From positions 1 to 8,055 of the forward strand of contig JAFJTK010000126.1 of assembly GCA_017880265.1 (NCBI GenBank): a DNA stretch of 8,055 nt, given 5' to 3'. A model generated the notes under the pieces. The model saw nothing but the letters and a program-made list of their open reading frames with translations. It was not told the origin of the DNA and did not search any database. Source of the DNA: Candidatus Pelagibacter sp. (lineage in GTDB: Bacteria; Pseudomonadota; Alphaproteobacteria; Pelagibacterales; Pelagibacteraceae). Positions 1 to 6,204 of this stretch are shown piece after piece. A program made the translations under genes and the position numbers. The first letter of the stretch is position 1. The number at the start of each line of letters is the position of its first letter.

Positions 1-106
1 CCTCATCATCTGCACCACCGTCAATATAGTGAAAGATAGGTGATGGTAATCTTTTTTTTGCTAATTTTCTAAAGTCACTAAAATTATAACAATCTTTAAT
101 ATTCAT
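1..106 (-). CDS. FMN-dependent alpha-hydroxy acid dehydrogenase, L-lactate dehydrogenase type (partial, N-terminus only)
   Basis: Only the first 35 codons are present; the gene continues beyond the left edge. The peptide starts MNIKDCYNFSDFRKLAKKRL and goes on to a PxxxFHYIDGGADDE segment (residues 21-35). That is the N-terminal signature of FMN-dependent alpha-hydroxy acid dehydrogenases such as LldD, in which the Tyr (Y27 here) and the following Gly-Gly-Ala lie at the FMN/substrate site. These enzymes oxidise L-lactate or a related 2-hydroxy acid and pass electrons to the respiratory chain. The start is an ATG with no clear Shine-Dalgarno sequence. It lies 8 bp after the stop of the upstream PagL-like gene on the same strand, so it may be the tail of the ccm operon. 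Substrate (lactate, glycolate, mandelate or other) cannot be told from this fragment. Confidence 0.8.
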   Translation of the reverse strand, partial: MNIKDCYNFSDFRKLAKKRLPSPIFHYIDGGADDE

Positions 107-114
107 GACTGTTA

Positions 115-615
115 TTAAAAGTTTTTAATAAAATTAAACATATAACTATTTGCCCCAGGATTTTTGTCTCCTATACTAGCGTTAGATACATGATTATATG
201 ATATACCAATTTTTGAATTCTCTGAGGAATTATAAGAAAACTGAATTTCAGATTTAAATTCAAGAGTATGACCTAAATCTTTTCCATCTCCTTTATGATA
301 CAAACCAGGTGCAAAACTTGGTGTAAATGTTAAAGCGCCCATTTCAACATTCCATTCAAATCCCGTATAAACATATATAGCTGAATTTTCAGTTATAAAA
401 CCTCCAGTTATAGGAGAAATATTACCTATAAAAGTGTCTCTTTCTAAATCTTCATTCTGGTGTTGAAAACCAAACAACATTGCTGCCTGCTTATCGTCGC
501 TAAAGTCAAAATTTCCAGTAAAAAAGTTATACTGATGACTACTAATTTCTGCAGCAAATAACTTTGTTGCAGTAAAAAATATAGCAAAAAATATACTTAA
601 TTTTTTTAAACTCAT
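115..615 (-). CDS. PagL-like acyloxyacyl hydrolase / lipid A 3-O-deacylase family outer-membrane protein, catalytic Glu replaced
   Basis: This 166-aa protein has a signal peptide (about residues 1-21, basic start, hydrophobic core, cleavage near LFA-AE). It has alternating beta-barrel-like strands and ends in Phe (F166), typical of outer-membrane barrels. The segment PSFAPGLYHKGDGKDLGH (99-116) and the C-terminal H-x-S-N-A motif (H142, S144, N145, A146) match the PagL family, which removes the 3-O-linked acyl chain from lipid A. From memory of the Pseudomonas aeruginosa enzyme (His126, Ser128, Glu140), the acid should lie 14 residues after the His. Here that position is Asn156 (codon at 148-150), so activity is uncertain. 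The gene sits 16 bp downstream of ccmH and 8 bp upstream of the lactate dehydrogenase gene on the same strand, so co-transcription is likely. Family assignment is good; deacylase activity is not assured. Confidence 0.82.
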   Translation of the reverse strand: MSLKKLSIFFAIFFTATKLFAAEISSHQYNFFTGNFDFSDDKQAAMLFGFQHQNEDLERDTFIGNISPITGGFITENSAIYVYTGFEWNVEMGALTFTPSFAPGLYHKGDGKDLGHTLEFKSEIQFSYNSSENSKIGISYNHVSNASIGDKNPGANSYMFNFIKNF

Positions 616-631
616 TACTCTAAATATCAGA

Positions 632-997
632 TTATTTTTGTTTTTTTATAAATTTATTAAAGATTATTGCACCACCAATAAAGAATATCAATAGAGGTAA
701 TAGCCATAAAAAATAGGTATTTTTGTTAAACAAAGGGTCATATAAAATCCATTCACCATATTTACTTTGAAAATAAGAATAAATTTGTTTTTCTGATAAT
801 CCTTCATTAATTTTATTATCAACTACAATTTTCAAACTGTTTGCAAACTCCGAGTCAGAATCATACACAGATTGTCCCTGACAAATTAAACAACGTAAGT
901 TTTTTGTAATTTTATTTTTAAGAACTTCATTATCTGCTTTCAAAGCATTAATAGGAAATATCAAAAAAATAATTAAAACTAATTTTAAAATCTTCAT
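632..997 (-). CDS. ccmH: Cytochrome c maturation protein CcmH (CcmH/CycL family)
   Basis: CcmH is a membrane-anchored periplasmic thiol oxidoreductase that works with CcmG to keep apocytochrome c CxxCH cysteines reduced and with CcmF in heme ligation. The 121-aa product has a signal peptide (about 1-21), then the hallmark LRCLICQGQ motif with redox cysteines C36 and C39. The helical domain continues through SEKQIYSYF and YGEWILYDP, and a C-terminal transmembrane helix (about 95-113) is followed by a lysine-rich tail. This is the short single-domain form; it has no fused CcmI/TPR part as in E. coli CcmH. The start ATG overlaps the ccmG stop in an ATGA junction, implying translational coupling. 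Confidence 0.96.
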   Translation of the reverse strand: MKILKLVLIIFLIFPINALKADNEVLKNKITKNLRCLICQGQSVYDSDSEFANSLKIVVDNKINEGLSEKQIYSYFQSKYGEWILYDPLFNKNTYFLWLLPLLIFFIGGAIIFNKFIKKQK

Positions 998-1512
998 TTT
1001 ATAAATGATTTAATTTCTTCAAAAGACGCTGTATTTAGTGGTCCTATGTATTTTTTTATAATTTTATTGTTACTGATTAAAAAAGACTCTGGAACACCAT
1101 AAGCTCCCCACTCAATAGCATAAGTACCTTTGCTATCGAAAATTATTTTATCATAAGGGTTTCCAAGTTCCTCTAGAAAATTTTTAGCATTTTCTTTGTT
1201 ATCTTTATAATTCATGCCAATTATTTTTAATCTATCATTATTTTTTAATTCCATTAAAACTGGATGTTCTTCTCTACAAGGAACACACCAAGAAGACCAA
1301 ATATTTAATAAATAAAATTTATCTGATTGAAAAATTTCAATTGTATTAACAGTCTTACTGTCGCCAAATAACTTAACTTCTAATGAAGGTACCTTGTTAT
1401 TTATTTTTGACTCTGGGGTATAGATATTGGTGTCTTTAAGACCTTTATAAAAAACAATAAAAATAATTATAAAAATAAAAGTGATAGAAAGTGGTAATAA
1501 TTTATTTTTCAT
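994..1512 (-). CDS. ccmG: Thiol:disulfide interchange protein CcmG/DsbE
   Basis: CcmG is a membrane-tethered periplasmic thioredoxin-like protein that reduces the CcmH or apocytochrome disulfide before heme attachment. The 172-aa protein has an uncleaved N-terminal membrane anchor (about 7-22) and a thioredoxin fold with the active site WCVPC (W75, C76, C79) in the context LLNIWSSWCVPCREEHP, as expected for DsbE/CcmG. It also has GVPESFLI near residues 139-146, which supplies the cis-Pro loop (GVPE) typical of the family. It begins inside the end of ccmF (11-bp overlap) and ends in a 4-bp ATGA overlap with ccmH, so the three are probably translated in a coupled way. Electrons normally come from CcdA or DsbD, not encoded here. 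Confidence 0.95.
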   Translation of the reverse strand: MKNKLLPLSITFIFIIIFIVFYKGLKDTNIYTPESKINNKVPSLEVKLFGDSKTVNTIEIFQSDKFYLLNIWSSWCVPCREEHPVLMELKNNDRLKIIGMNYKDNKENAKNFLEELGNPYDKIIFDSKGTYAIEWGAYGVPESFLISNNKIIKKYIGPLNTASFEEIKSFIK

Positions 1513-3382
1513 ATTCTTTTTTTAAAAAACTCATTAGTCCACCAACACTAATTAAAATTACTGATATCCAAATCCACAACATAAATGGTTTGACTTGATA
1601 CCTAACATTAAAAAACTCTTGGTTTGGTACCAAATTAATGACAATAAATTTATCTGATAATAGAGTTGTTTTAATGTCAGCTTCGCTTGTAACAATATTT
1701 GGTTGATTATATATTCTTAGTTCTGGTGACAAATTCTCCATTTTGCCTTTTGAATCTTGAATAATAAATTCAGCTATTATTGATTTATAGTTTTTTTCTT
1801 CCTTTTGACTAATGTTTTCAAAAATTATTTTTGTTTTTGAATTCTCAAAAGTTTCTCCTACTTTTAAATTTGTAATTGTTTCTGTAGAAAACAAATTATT
1901 AAATAAAATACTTAAAATTAATAAACTAAAACCAAAATGAGCTGTATTTTGTGCTAGATTTTTAAATCCTTTGATAAAGAAATCTCTTAAAGTAATAAAA
2001 AACAAATAAAAAGCACTTGAAATTAAAATTGTATTTATCAAAAAGTTAGAGCTAAAATTTTTTACAATTAAAATTGATAATAAAATTGAAACCACTAGCA
2101 GTGTAATTAAATAAATTTTATCTTCTAAGTTTGATTTAATCCATTTCAACTTTGGTCCAATCGCCATAATCAACAAAAAGGGAATTAAAAAAGGTATGAT
2201 CAGTTTATGATAGAAAGGAGGTCCTACAGATATTTTTTGGGATGACAAAACATCAAGAAAAATTGGATAAATAGTACCAATTAAAACAACAGACAAGAAG
2301 TACATCATAAACCAATTATTAATTATTATTGCTGTCTCTTTGCTTAAAAAAGAAAAACTGCTTGGGTTATTTTTACTAGGATTGTGAAAAAAGAAAAAAA
2401 TAAATAATGAAAGAAAAATTAAAGAAAATAAAAAAATTAAAATAAATAAACCTCTTTCTGGATCATTTGCAAAAGTATGCACAGAATTTAAAATTCCAGA
2501 TCTAACCAAAAATGTACCACTCATACTAAGAGCAAATGTTGATATTGATAAAATTATTACCCAAGAAGTTAAGATTAATTTTTTTTCTAAAACCAAAACA
2601 CAATGTAAAAGTGTTGTTAATGCTAACCATGGCATTAAAGAAACATTCTCAACTGGATCCCAAAACCAAAAGCCGCCCCAACCTAATTCATAATACGCCC
2701 AAATAGATCCTAATAAAATTCCTAGTGTTAAAAAAACCCATGAACTTAACACCCATTTCTTTATGTGTGACGCCCATTTTTTAGATACTAGATTTAAACT
2801 TGTGGCAGCTAAAGCTGAGGAAAAAATTATAGATGATCCTACATATCCTAAATATAAAATAGGTGGATGAATAACTAGAGCTGGATCTTGTAGTATTGGA
2901 TTAAGACCCAATCCCTCTGTTGGTATTGGATAAATATGATTAAATGGGTTTGATGTTTTTATCAAAAAAACAAAAAAACCTACAATTATGATCTGCTGAA
3001 ATACTAAAGTGAGTATTCTATATTTAATAGGTTGATTTTTAGTCTTCACTAAAAAAATAAGGATAAACAATGTTAAAACAAGTAGCCACAATAATAAGCT
3101 TCCTTCATGATTTCCCCAGGTTCCAGCAATTTTATAAAAAATAGGTTTAGTTGTGTGTGAATTATTAAAAACAGTTTCGTTACTAAAATCAGATACAACA
3201 AATGATAACACTAGACATAAAAAACTAATGACAACTAAAAAAAATTGTAAAAATGTAAAAGATAAAATTTTAGTATCTAATACTTGTGAATTTCTAAAAT
3301 TTATTACTGATAAATAAAAAAGAACTAATCCAAAAAAAAGCCCCAAAAGCAATGAATAGTTTCCAATAACACTATAAAGCAT
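1502..3382 (-). CDS. ccmF: Heme lyase subunit CcmF
   Basis: CcmF is the large inner-membrane heme-handling protein that, with CcmH, takes heme from holo-CcmE and ligates it to apocytochrome c. From an ATG at 3382 the protein is 626 aa and strongly hydrophobic, with many transmembrane helices. It carries the WWD heme motif (WGGFWFWDPVENVSLMPW, about 235-252), LVIHPPILYLGYVG and FLVRSGILNSVHTFANDPERG (split here only by reading). Conserved histidines fall at 172, 260, 302 and 482, close to E. coli CcmF numbering recalled as 173, 261, 303 and 491. A longer reading from a TTG at 3397 adds only five residues. The ATG is preferred because GGAG (3392-3395) lies 9 nt before it and the His numbering agrees. 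That start is 1 bp after the ccmE stop. Confidence 0.96.
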   Translation of the reverse strand: MLYSVIGNYSLLLGLFFGLVLFYLSVINFRNSQVLDTKILSFTFLQFFLVVISFLCLVLSFVVSDFSNETVFNNSHTTKPIFYKIAGTWGNHEGSLLLWLLVLTLFILIFLVKTKNQPIKYRILTLVFQQIIIVGFFVFLIKTSNPFNHIYPIPTEGLGLNPILQDPALVIHPPILYLGYVGSSIIFSSALAATSLNLVSKKWASHIKKWVLSSWVFLTLGILLGSIWAYYELGWGGFWFWDPVENVSLMPWLALTTLLHCVLVLEKKLILTSWVIILSISTFALSMSGTFLVRSGILNSVHTFANDPERGLFILIFLFSLIFLSLFIFFFFHNPSKNNPSSFSFLSKETAIIINNWFMMYFLSVVLIGTIYPIFLDVLSSQKISVGPPFYHKLIIPFLIPFLLIMAIGPKLKWIKSNLEDKIYLITLLVVSILLSILIVKNFSSNFLINTILISSAFYLFFITLRDFFIKGFKNLAQNTAHFGFSLLILSILFNNLFSTETITNLKVGETFENSKTKIIFENISQKEEKNYKSIIAEFIIQDSKGKMENLSPELRIYNQPNIVTSEADIKTTLLSDKFIVINLVPNQEFFNVRYQVKPFMLWIWISVILISVGGLMSFLKKEYEK

Positions 3383-3383
3383 C

Positions 3384-3803
3384 TTACTTTTCTCCAAGCG
3401 CTTGTTTTACTTCAGGAGGCATATAATTTTCATCATGTTTTGCTAGAATTTTTGAAGCAGAAAAAAAATTTCGATCGTTTAAAACTCCTTCAGCAACCAC
3501 CCCTTTGCCTTCTTCAAAAAGATTTGGGATTGCTCCAGTATAGGTAACATTTATTTCATTTTTAAAATCTGTAATTACAAACTTAAGTTCACTGGAATTT
3601 ATTGAAATAGAATCTTTTTTTACCATTCCACCAACTCTAATTTTTTTTTTATCTAATTCTGATAAAGCTTTAATTTCTGATGGTGACTGAAAGTATACTA
3701 CGTTTTCTTCAAGAGATTTTAAAACAAGGAATGTTGTTAATATTAAAGTAATTAAAATAAGTACTACAAACAAAAATCTTAATTTAACTTTACGACCATA
3801 CAT
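3384..3803 (-). CDS. ccmE: Cytochrome c maturation heme chaperone CcmE
   Basis: CcmE is the periplasmic heme chaperone that covalently binds heme from CcmC and hands it to CcmF. The 139-aa protein has a short basic N-terminus, one membrane anchor (about 8-28), a beta-rich OB-fold domain ([32 protein letters not shown]), and the C-terminal heme-attachment motif [12 protein letters not shown]. His123 is the expected covalent heme ligand and Tyr127 the usual axial ligand. This is the normal HxxxY type, not the cysteine variant. It starts 10 bp after ccmD and ends 1 bp before the preferred ccmF start. No clear Shine-Dalgarno sequence precedes its ATG. Confidence 0.96.
   Translation of the reverse strand: MYGRKVKLRFLFVVLILITLILTTFLVLKSLEENVVYFQSPSEIKALSELDKKKIRVGGMVKKDSISINSSELKFVITDFKNEINVTYTGAIPNLFEEGKGVVAEGVLNDRNFFSASKILAKHDENYMPPEVKQALGEK
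3392..3395 (-). promoter_or_regulatory. Shine-Dalgarno site deciding the ccmF start
   Basis: GGAG on the minus strand, inside the last codons of ccmE (…Leu-Gly-Glu-Lys-stop), is followed by 9 nt and then the ATG at 3382. It is one of the few clear Shine-Dalgarno matches in this window. It supports the ATG rather than the upstream TTG at 3397, which would place the SD inside the coding sequence. Confidence 0.6.
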
Positions 3804-3813
3804 GGTTCAAAAG

Positions 3814-4041
3814 TTAATTGTTTGTGACGTTAGCTAAAATTTCTTTATTTATTCTTTGTGATTTTGCAGATTTAGCTTTTTCAGAATTTAGAGATCCAAA
3901 TTTAGCTACAAATTTATTTTGTTCTTTAATAAATTGAACTTTTGTAATCAAATATAGAGCTGAAAAACTTAAAAGCGTAAAACCGAAAGCAGACAATACG
4001 TAAGCTCCGTATCCGTTCATAAAAAGTAATTCGTTTATCAT
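3814..4041 (-). CDS. ccmD: Heme exporter protein CcmD
   Basis: CcmD is a small single-span membrane protein that stabilises the CcmC:heme:CcmE complex and is needed to release holo-CcmE. The 75-aa product has MNGYGAYVLSAFGFTLL at residues 8-24, with the GYGAYV and Tyr14 pattern seen in CcmD proteins, one transmembrane helix (about 14-34), and a lysine-rich cytoplasmic tail. At 75 aa it is somewhat longer than many CcmD proteins because of that polar tail (35-75). The first ATG forms an ATGA overlap with the ccmC stop and is chosen for that reason; Met8 is a possible alternative. Sequence similarity in CcmD is weak by nature, so the position between ccmC and ccmE carries much of the call. Confidence 0.9.
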   Translation of the reverse strand: MINELLFMNGYGAYVLSAFGFTLLSFSALYLITKVQFIKEQNKFVAKFGSLNSEKAKSAKSQRINKEILANVTNN

Positions 4042-4745
4042 AGTCTATCTAGGCCTTTATTTTTAATTTTTATCAGTTCTGTATTATATTTCATTAAAAA
4101 AATTAGCAATGAAAAAAGAGCAAATGCCGCAGTCATTATTAGTAAAGGAAAAAGCATTGATGAATGGATTGAGCTTTTTGATAAAATGTTGATTGATGCT
4201 GGTTGGTGAAGTGTGTTCCACCAATCTACGGAGTATTTAATAATAGGAACATTAATTATACCTAGTATGGTAATAAAAGTTGTGATCTTAAAAACCTTCT
4301 CTTCACTTTCATAAATTCTCCATGAAATTAAATACATTGCATAAAAGAGTGCTAATATTAACATTGAAGTTATTCTTGCGTCCCAAGCCCACCAAGTTCC
4401 CCATGTTGGCTTTCCCCAGATAGCACCAGTCACTAATGCAATAATATTAAAAACAAATCCTGAAGGTGCTAAACTTTTTGCAATTAAAAAAAAATTCTTA
4501 TTTTTAAAAATGAATCCACTAATAGATAAAAAAGTTATGCTTGAAAAAATACCCAAAGAAATCCATGCAGCTGGAACATGCACATACATAATTCTAACAG
4601 CATCACTTTGCTTATAATCTTCAGGCGACAATATTAGCGCTTCAGTTAATCCAACTGAAAGCACCATTACAAATAAAATCAGAACATATTTGGGAGCCTT
4701 AGAAGTTATCTGAAAAATCTTGTTTGGATGAAATAGTTTAAACAT
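4038..4745 (-). CDS. ccmC: Heme exporter/handling protein CcmC
   Basis: CcmC is an inner-membrane WWD-domain protein that presents heme on the periplasmic side and attaches it to CcmE with CcmD. The 235-aa protein has about six transmembrane helices and the WWD motif WGKPTWGTWWAWDARITS (110-127). The two heme-ligand histidines are His56 (MYVHVPAAW) and His180 (WWNTLHQPASI), near the E. coli positions I recall as 60 and 184. It is the first ccm gene in the run; ccmA and ccmB, which commonly precede ccmC, are replaced here by a 163-bp spacer and hspQ. The ATG at 4745 has no obvious Shine-Dalgarno sequence. Confidence 0.96.
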   Translation of the reverse strand: MFKLFHPNKIFQITSKAPKYVLILFVMVLSVGLTEALILSPEDYKQSDAVRIMYVHVPAAWISLGIFSSITFLSISGFIFKNKNFFLIAKSLAPSGFVFNIIALVTGAIWGKPTWGTWWAWDARITSMLILALFYAMYLISWRIYESEEKVFKITTFITILGIINVPIIKYSVDWWNTLHQPASINILSKSSIHSSMLFPLLIMTAAFALFSLLIFLMKYNTELIKIKNKGLDRL

Positions 4746-4908
4746 TTTTAATTAGTGATGTTTAGTATGAAAAGGATTTCCGATCAAGAATGCAGAGGGA
4801 GATAATGATTTGAAATTAACGTTTAACACTCTTGATCAGAATATGAGATTAGTTTAATTAATTTATATGGCTTAGATTTGAGCTAAATGTGTTTGAAAAA
4901 TGATAGGT
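4746..4908. other. 163-bp spacer upstream of the ccm operon
   Basis: This is the longest non-coding stretch in the window. It holds no tRNA-like arms, no convincing small gene and no strong intrinsic terminator after hspQ. It contains an inverted repeat (listed separately) and, on the minus strand, AT-rich hexamers such as TATAAA near 4864-4869 that could be part of a ccm promoter, though no good -35 partner is seen. It probably carries the control region for ccmC onward. Confidence 0.5.
4782..4837. repeat. 8-bp inverted repeat upstream of ccmC
   Basis: GATCAAGA at 4782-4789 and its reverse complement TCTTGATC at 4830-4837 are perfect 8-bp arms separated by 40 bp. After one mismatch, two further pairs could form (4791-4792 with 4827-4828). 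The intervening part contains a smaller TTAA-x3-TTAA palindrome (about 4815-4825) and a purine-rich run on the plus strand. It could be paired operator half-sites, the closing stem of a structured leader or small RNA, or chance. There is no long T-run after it on either strand, so it does not look like a standard terminator. Confidence 0.45.
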
Positions 4909-5229
4909 TTAGTTAGACATCTTAAAGTAACTAGAACCTTTTTTTCCTGAAAAAATTTCTTCAATTAAGGGATGTTTTATTGGCTCATCAGAGTCATCCA
5001 TAAGAAGATTTTGTTCTGAAACATAGGCTTCATAAGTTATTTCGTCATTTTCAGCTAACAGATGATAAAAAGGCTGATCTTTTCTTGGTCTCACATTTTT
5101 TGGAATAGATTGATACCATTCTTCAGAATTATTAAATTCAAAATCTACATCGTATATTACACCTCTAAATTCGAAGTGTTTATGTTTTACGATATCTCCA
5201 ATTGAGAATTTAGCTTTTTGAATTGGCAT
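4909..5229 (-). CDS. hspQ: Heat shock protein HspQ (YccV-like hemimethylated-DNA-binding domain)
   Basis: The 106-aa protein matches HspQ along nearly its whole length: AKFSIGDIVKHKHFEFRGVI (6-25), the DVDFEFNNSEEWYQSIP stretch, PRKDQPFYHLLAEND and YEAYVSEQNLL. This is the compact YccV beta-barrel fold. In E. coli, HspQ was described as a hemimethylated-DNA binder affecting the dnaA gene or DnaA stability, and in later enterobacterial work as a specificity-enhancing factor for Lon. It is cytosolic. It ends with an ordinary polar tail. It lies 163 bp upstream of ccmC on the same strand and diverges from ispZ with an 86-bp spacer, so it probably has its own promoter. Which role applies here cannot be read from sequence. 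Confidence 0.93.
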   Translation of the reverse strand: MPIQKAKFSIGDIVKHKHFEFRGVIYDVDFEFNNSEEWYQSIPKNVRPRKDQPFYHLLAENDEITYEAYVSEQNLLMDDSDEPIKHPLIEEIFSGKKGSSYFKMSN

Positions 5230-5233
5230 ATTG

Positions 5234-5263
5234 TTAGTATGGGTATTTAAAAATAAAAATCAA
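5234..5263 (-). promoter_or_regulatory. Candidate hspQ promoter
   Basis: On the minus strand, TTGATT (5258-5263) and TACTAA (5234-5239) are 18 bp apart and resemble -35 and -10 boxes. A start site 5-7 nt on would fall at or next to the hspQ ATG (5229), giving almost no leader. This is pattern matching in AT-rich DNA, so chance is a real possibility. Confidence 0.3.
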
Positions 5264-5282
5264 TGCTAAAAAGATTAATGTT

Positions 5283-5308
5283 TTGTGATGTGTCAAATAT
5301 GTTAGTAT
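5283..5308 (+). promoter_or_regulatory. Candidate ispZ promoter
   Basis: TTGTGA (5283-5288) and TAGTAT (5303-5308) sit just before ispZ, but their 14-bp spacing is short for a sigma-70 promoter, so only the -10-like element is suggestive. A transcript starting about 7 nt after it would begin at the GTG codon. The alternative pair TTAATG (5275-5280) and TATGTT (5298-5303) has 17-bp spacing but a poor -10. Confidence 0.25.
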
Positions 5309-5315
5309 CTTTTGA

Positions 5316-5867
5316 GTGAATAAATCTTTTTTAAAATTTGTTACAGATTTTGGACCATTAGCTATATTTTTTTTCTACTACTACAATAGTGATAAAAATT
5401 TATCAGTCGCTATTCCTCCACTTATAGTTGCAACTTTAGTTGCTTTAGCTGTTGTTTGGTTTTTTGAAAAAAAAATACCTCCAATGCCATTAATTAGTGG
5501 AATATTAATTACATTTTTTGGGGGATTAACCATTTATTTTAATGATCCTATATTTATTTATGTAAAACCAACCATAATAAATATTATTTTTGCTTTAGCT
5601 TTATATTTTGGAAAATATTTTACCAAAGAACCTGTATTAAAAAAAATTATGGGTAAATCAATTCCACTTTCAGATTTGGGATGGGAATTGTTAAATAGAA
5701 GATGGATGTTTTTTTTCTTTGGTCTTGCAATACTAAATGAATGCGTTTGGAGAACTCAAACTGAAGAGTTTTGGGTAAACTTTAAAGTATGGGGAATGTT
5801 GCCAATAACCATTGTATTTACTGGTTTCCAGATACCATTAATCAACAAACACAAAATGGATGCCTAG
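5316..5867 (+). CDS. ispZ: Inner membrane septation protein A family (YciB/IspZ)
   Basis: The 183-aa protein is a multi-pass inner-membrane protein of the YciB/IspZ family, linked in other bacteria to cell envelope and septum synthesis through contacts with elongation and division proteins. Family marks are the N-terminal KFVTDFGPLAIFF (7-19), PPMPLISGILITFFGGLT (55-72) and the C-terminal block NRRWMFFFFGLAILNECVWR (127-146) with TEEFWVNFKVWGMLPIT. About five or six hydrophobic helices are visible. The start is GTG: an in-frame TGA directly precedes it (5313-5315) and the conserved DFGP motif begins only 11 residues in, so no later start is credible. No Shine-Dalgarno sequence is seen. It overlaps the following DUF2794 gene by 8 bp. 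Confidence 0.94.
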   Translation: MNKSFLKFVTDFGPLAIFFFYYYNSDKNLSVAIPPLIVATLVALAVVWFFEKKIPPMPLISGILITFFGGLTIYFNDPIFIYVKPTIINIIFALALYFGKYFTKEPVLKKIMGKSIPLSDLGWELLNRRWMFFFFGLAILNECVWRTQTEEFWVNFKVWGMLPITIVFTGFQIPLINKHKMDA

Positions 5868-6204
5868 TAACTTAAAACTAGTTGTTAATAATCCTCACAA
5901 ACAAATAGAAGAAAAACAATTTTTTGAAAAAGAAGAACTAAAAATTATCTTAGATTTGTATGCCAAAATGGTCTCTGAAGGATCATGGAAAGATTATGGT
6001 TTAAATATCTCAAGTAAACAAGTGAGCTTTAGTGTCTTTAGAAATGCTGCAGAGAATGCTTTATATAAAATTTGCAAAAACTTTAAGCCTAAGAATAAAA
6101 ATCTTAGATACTTGATAACTGATACCAGCGGAAAAATCTTAAAAAACTCTTTTGACCTTAAAGTATTATTAAAAAATACTAATTGGAAAAAGCTACAAAA
6201 ATAA
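5860..6204 (+). CDS. DUF2794 domain protein
   Basis: The 114-aa protein matches the alphaproteobacterial DUF2794 family by FFEKEELKIILDLYAKMVSE (21-40), GSWKDYGLNI, VSFSVFRNAAENALYKICKN (55-74) and the closing ITDTSGKILKNSFDLKVLLK region. No function is established for this family to my knowledge. It is soluble, has no signal peptide and is rich in lysine. The ATG lies inside the end of ispZ in another frame (8-bp overlap), which implies co-transcription and possibly coupled translation with the membrane septation protein. It is the last gene on the plus strand before a convergent neighbour only 2 bp away. Confidence 0.88.
   Translation: MPSNLKLVVNNPHKQIEEKQFFEKEELKIILDLYAKMVSEGSWKDYGLNISSKQVSFSVFRNAAENALYKICKNFKPKNKNLRYLITDTSGKILKNSFDLKVLLKNTNWKKLQK

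Noticed and set aside
2330..2460. A/T homopolymer-rich stretches in ccmF as possible frameshift or slippage sites
   Set aside because: The reading frame stays open and all conserved CcmF motifs before and after are in one frame; the runs fit hydrophobic Phe/Ile/Lys codons in an AT-rich genome.
3383..3397. TTG start for ccmF at 3397, adding five residues
   Set aside because: ATG at 3382 has GGAG 9 nt upstream, gives histidine numbering close to E. coli CcmF, and fits the usual short N-terminus. The TTG would start inside the end of ccmE and place the SD within the coding sequence.
4758..4805. Plus-strand mini-ORF of 15 codons (MFSMKRISDQECRGR) in the hspQ-ccmC spacer
   Set aside because: It is very short, has no ribosome-binding site or recognisable family, and runs through the left arm of the inverted repeat; chance explains it.
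4782..4837. Intrinsic terminator of hspQ
   Set aside because: The loop is 40 nt and only a TTTT follows several bases after the stem, unlike a compact GC stem with a T-run.
4746..4908. tRNA or known riboswitch in the spacer
   Set aside because: No T-loop GTTCRA-type motif, no acceptor stem and no 3' CCA pattern was found on either strand; no riboswitch consensus was recognised.
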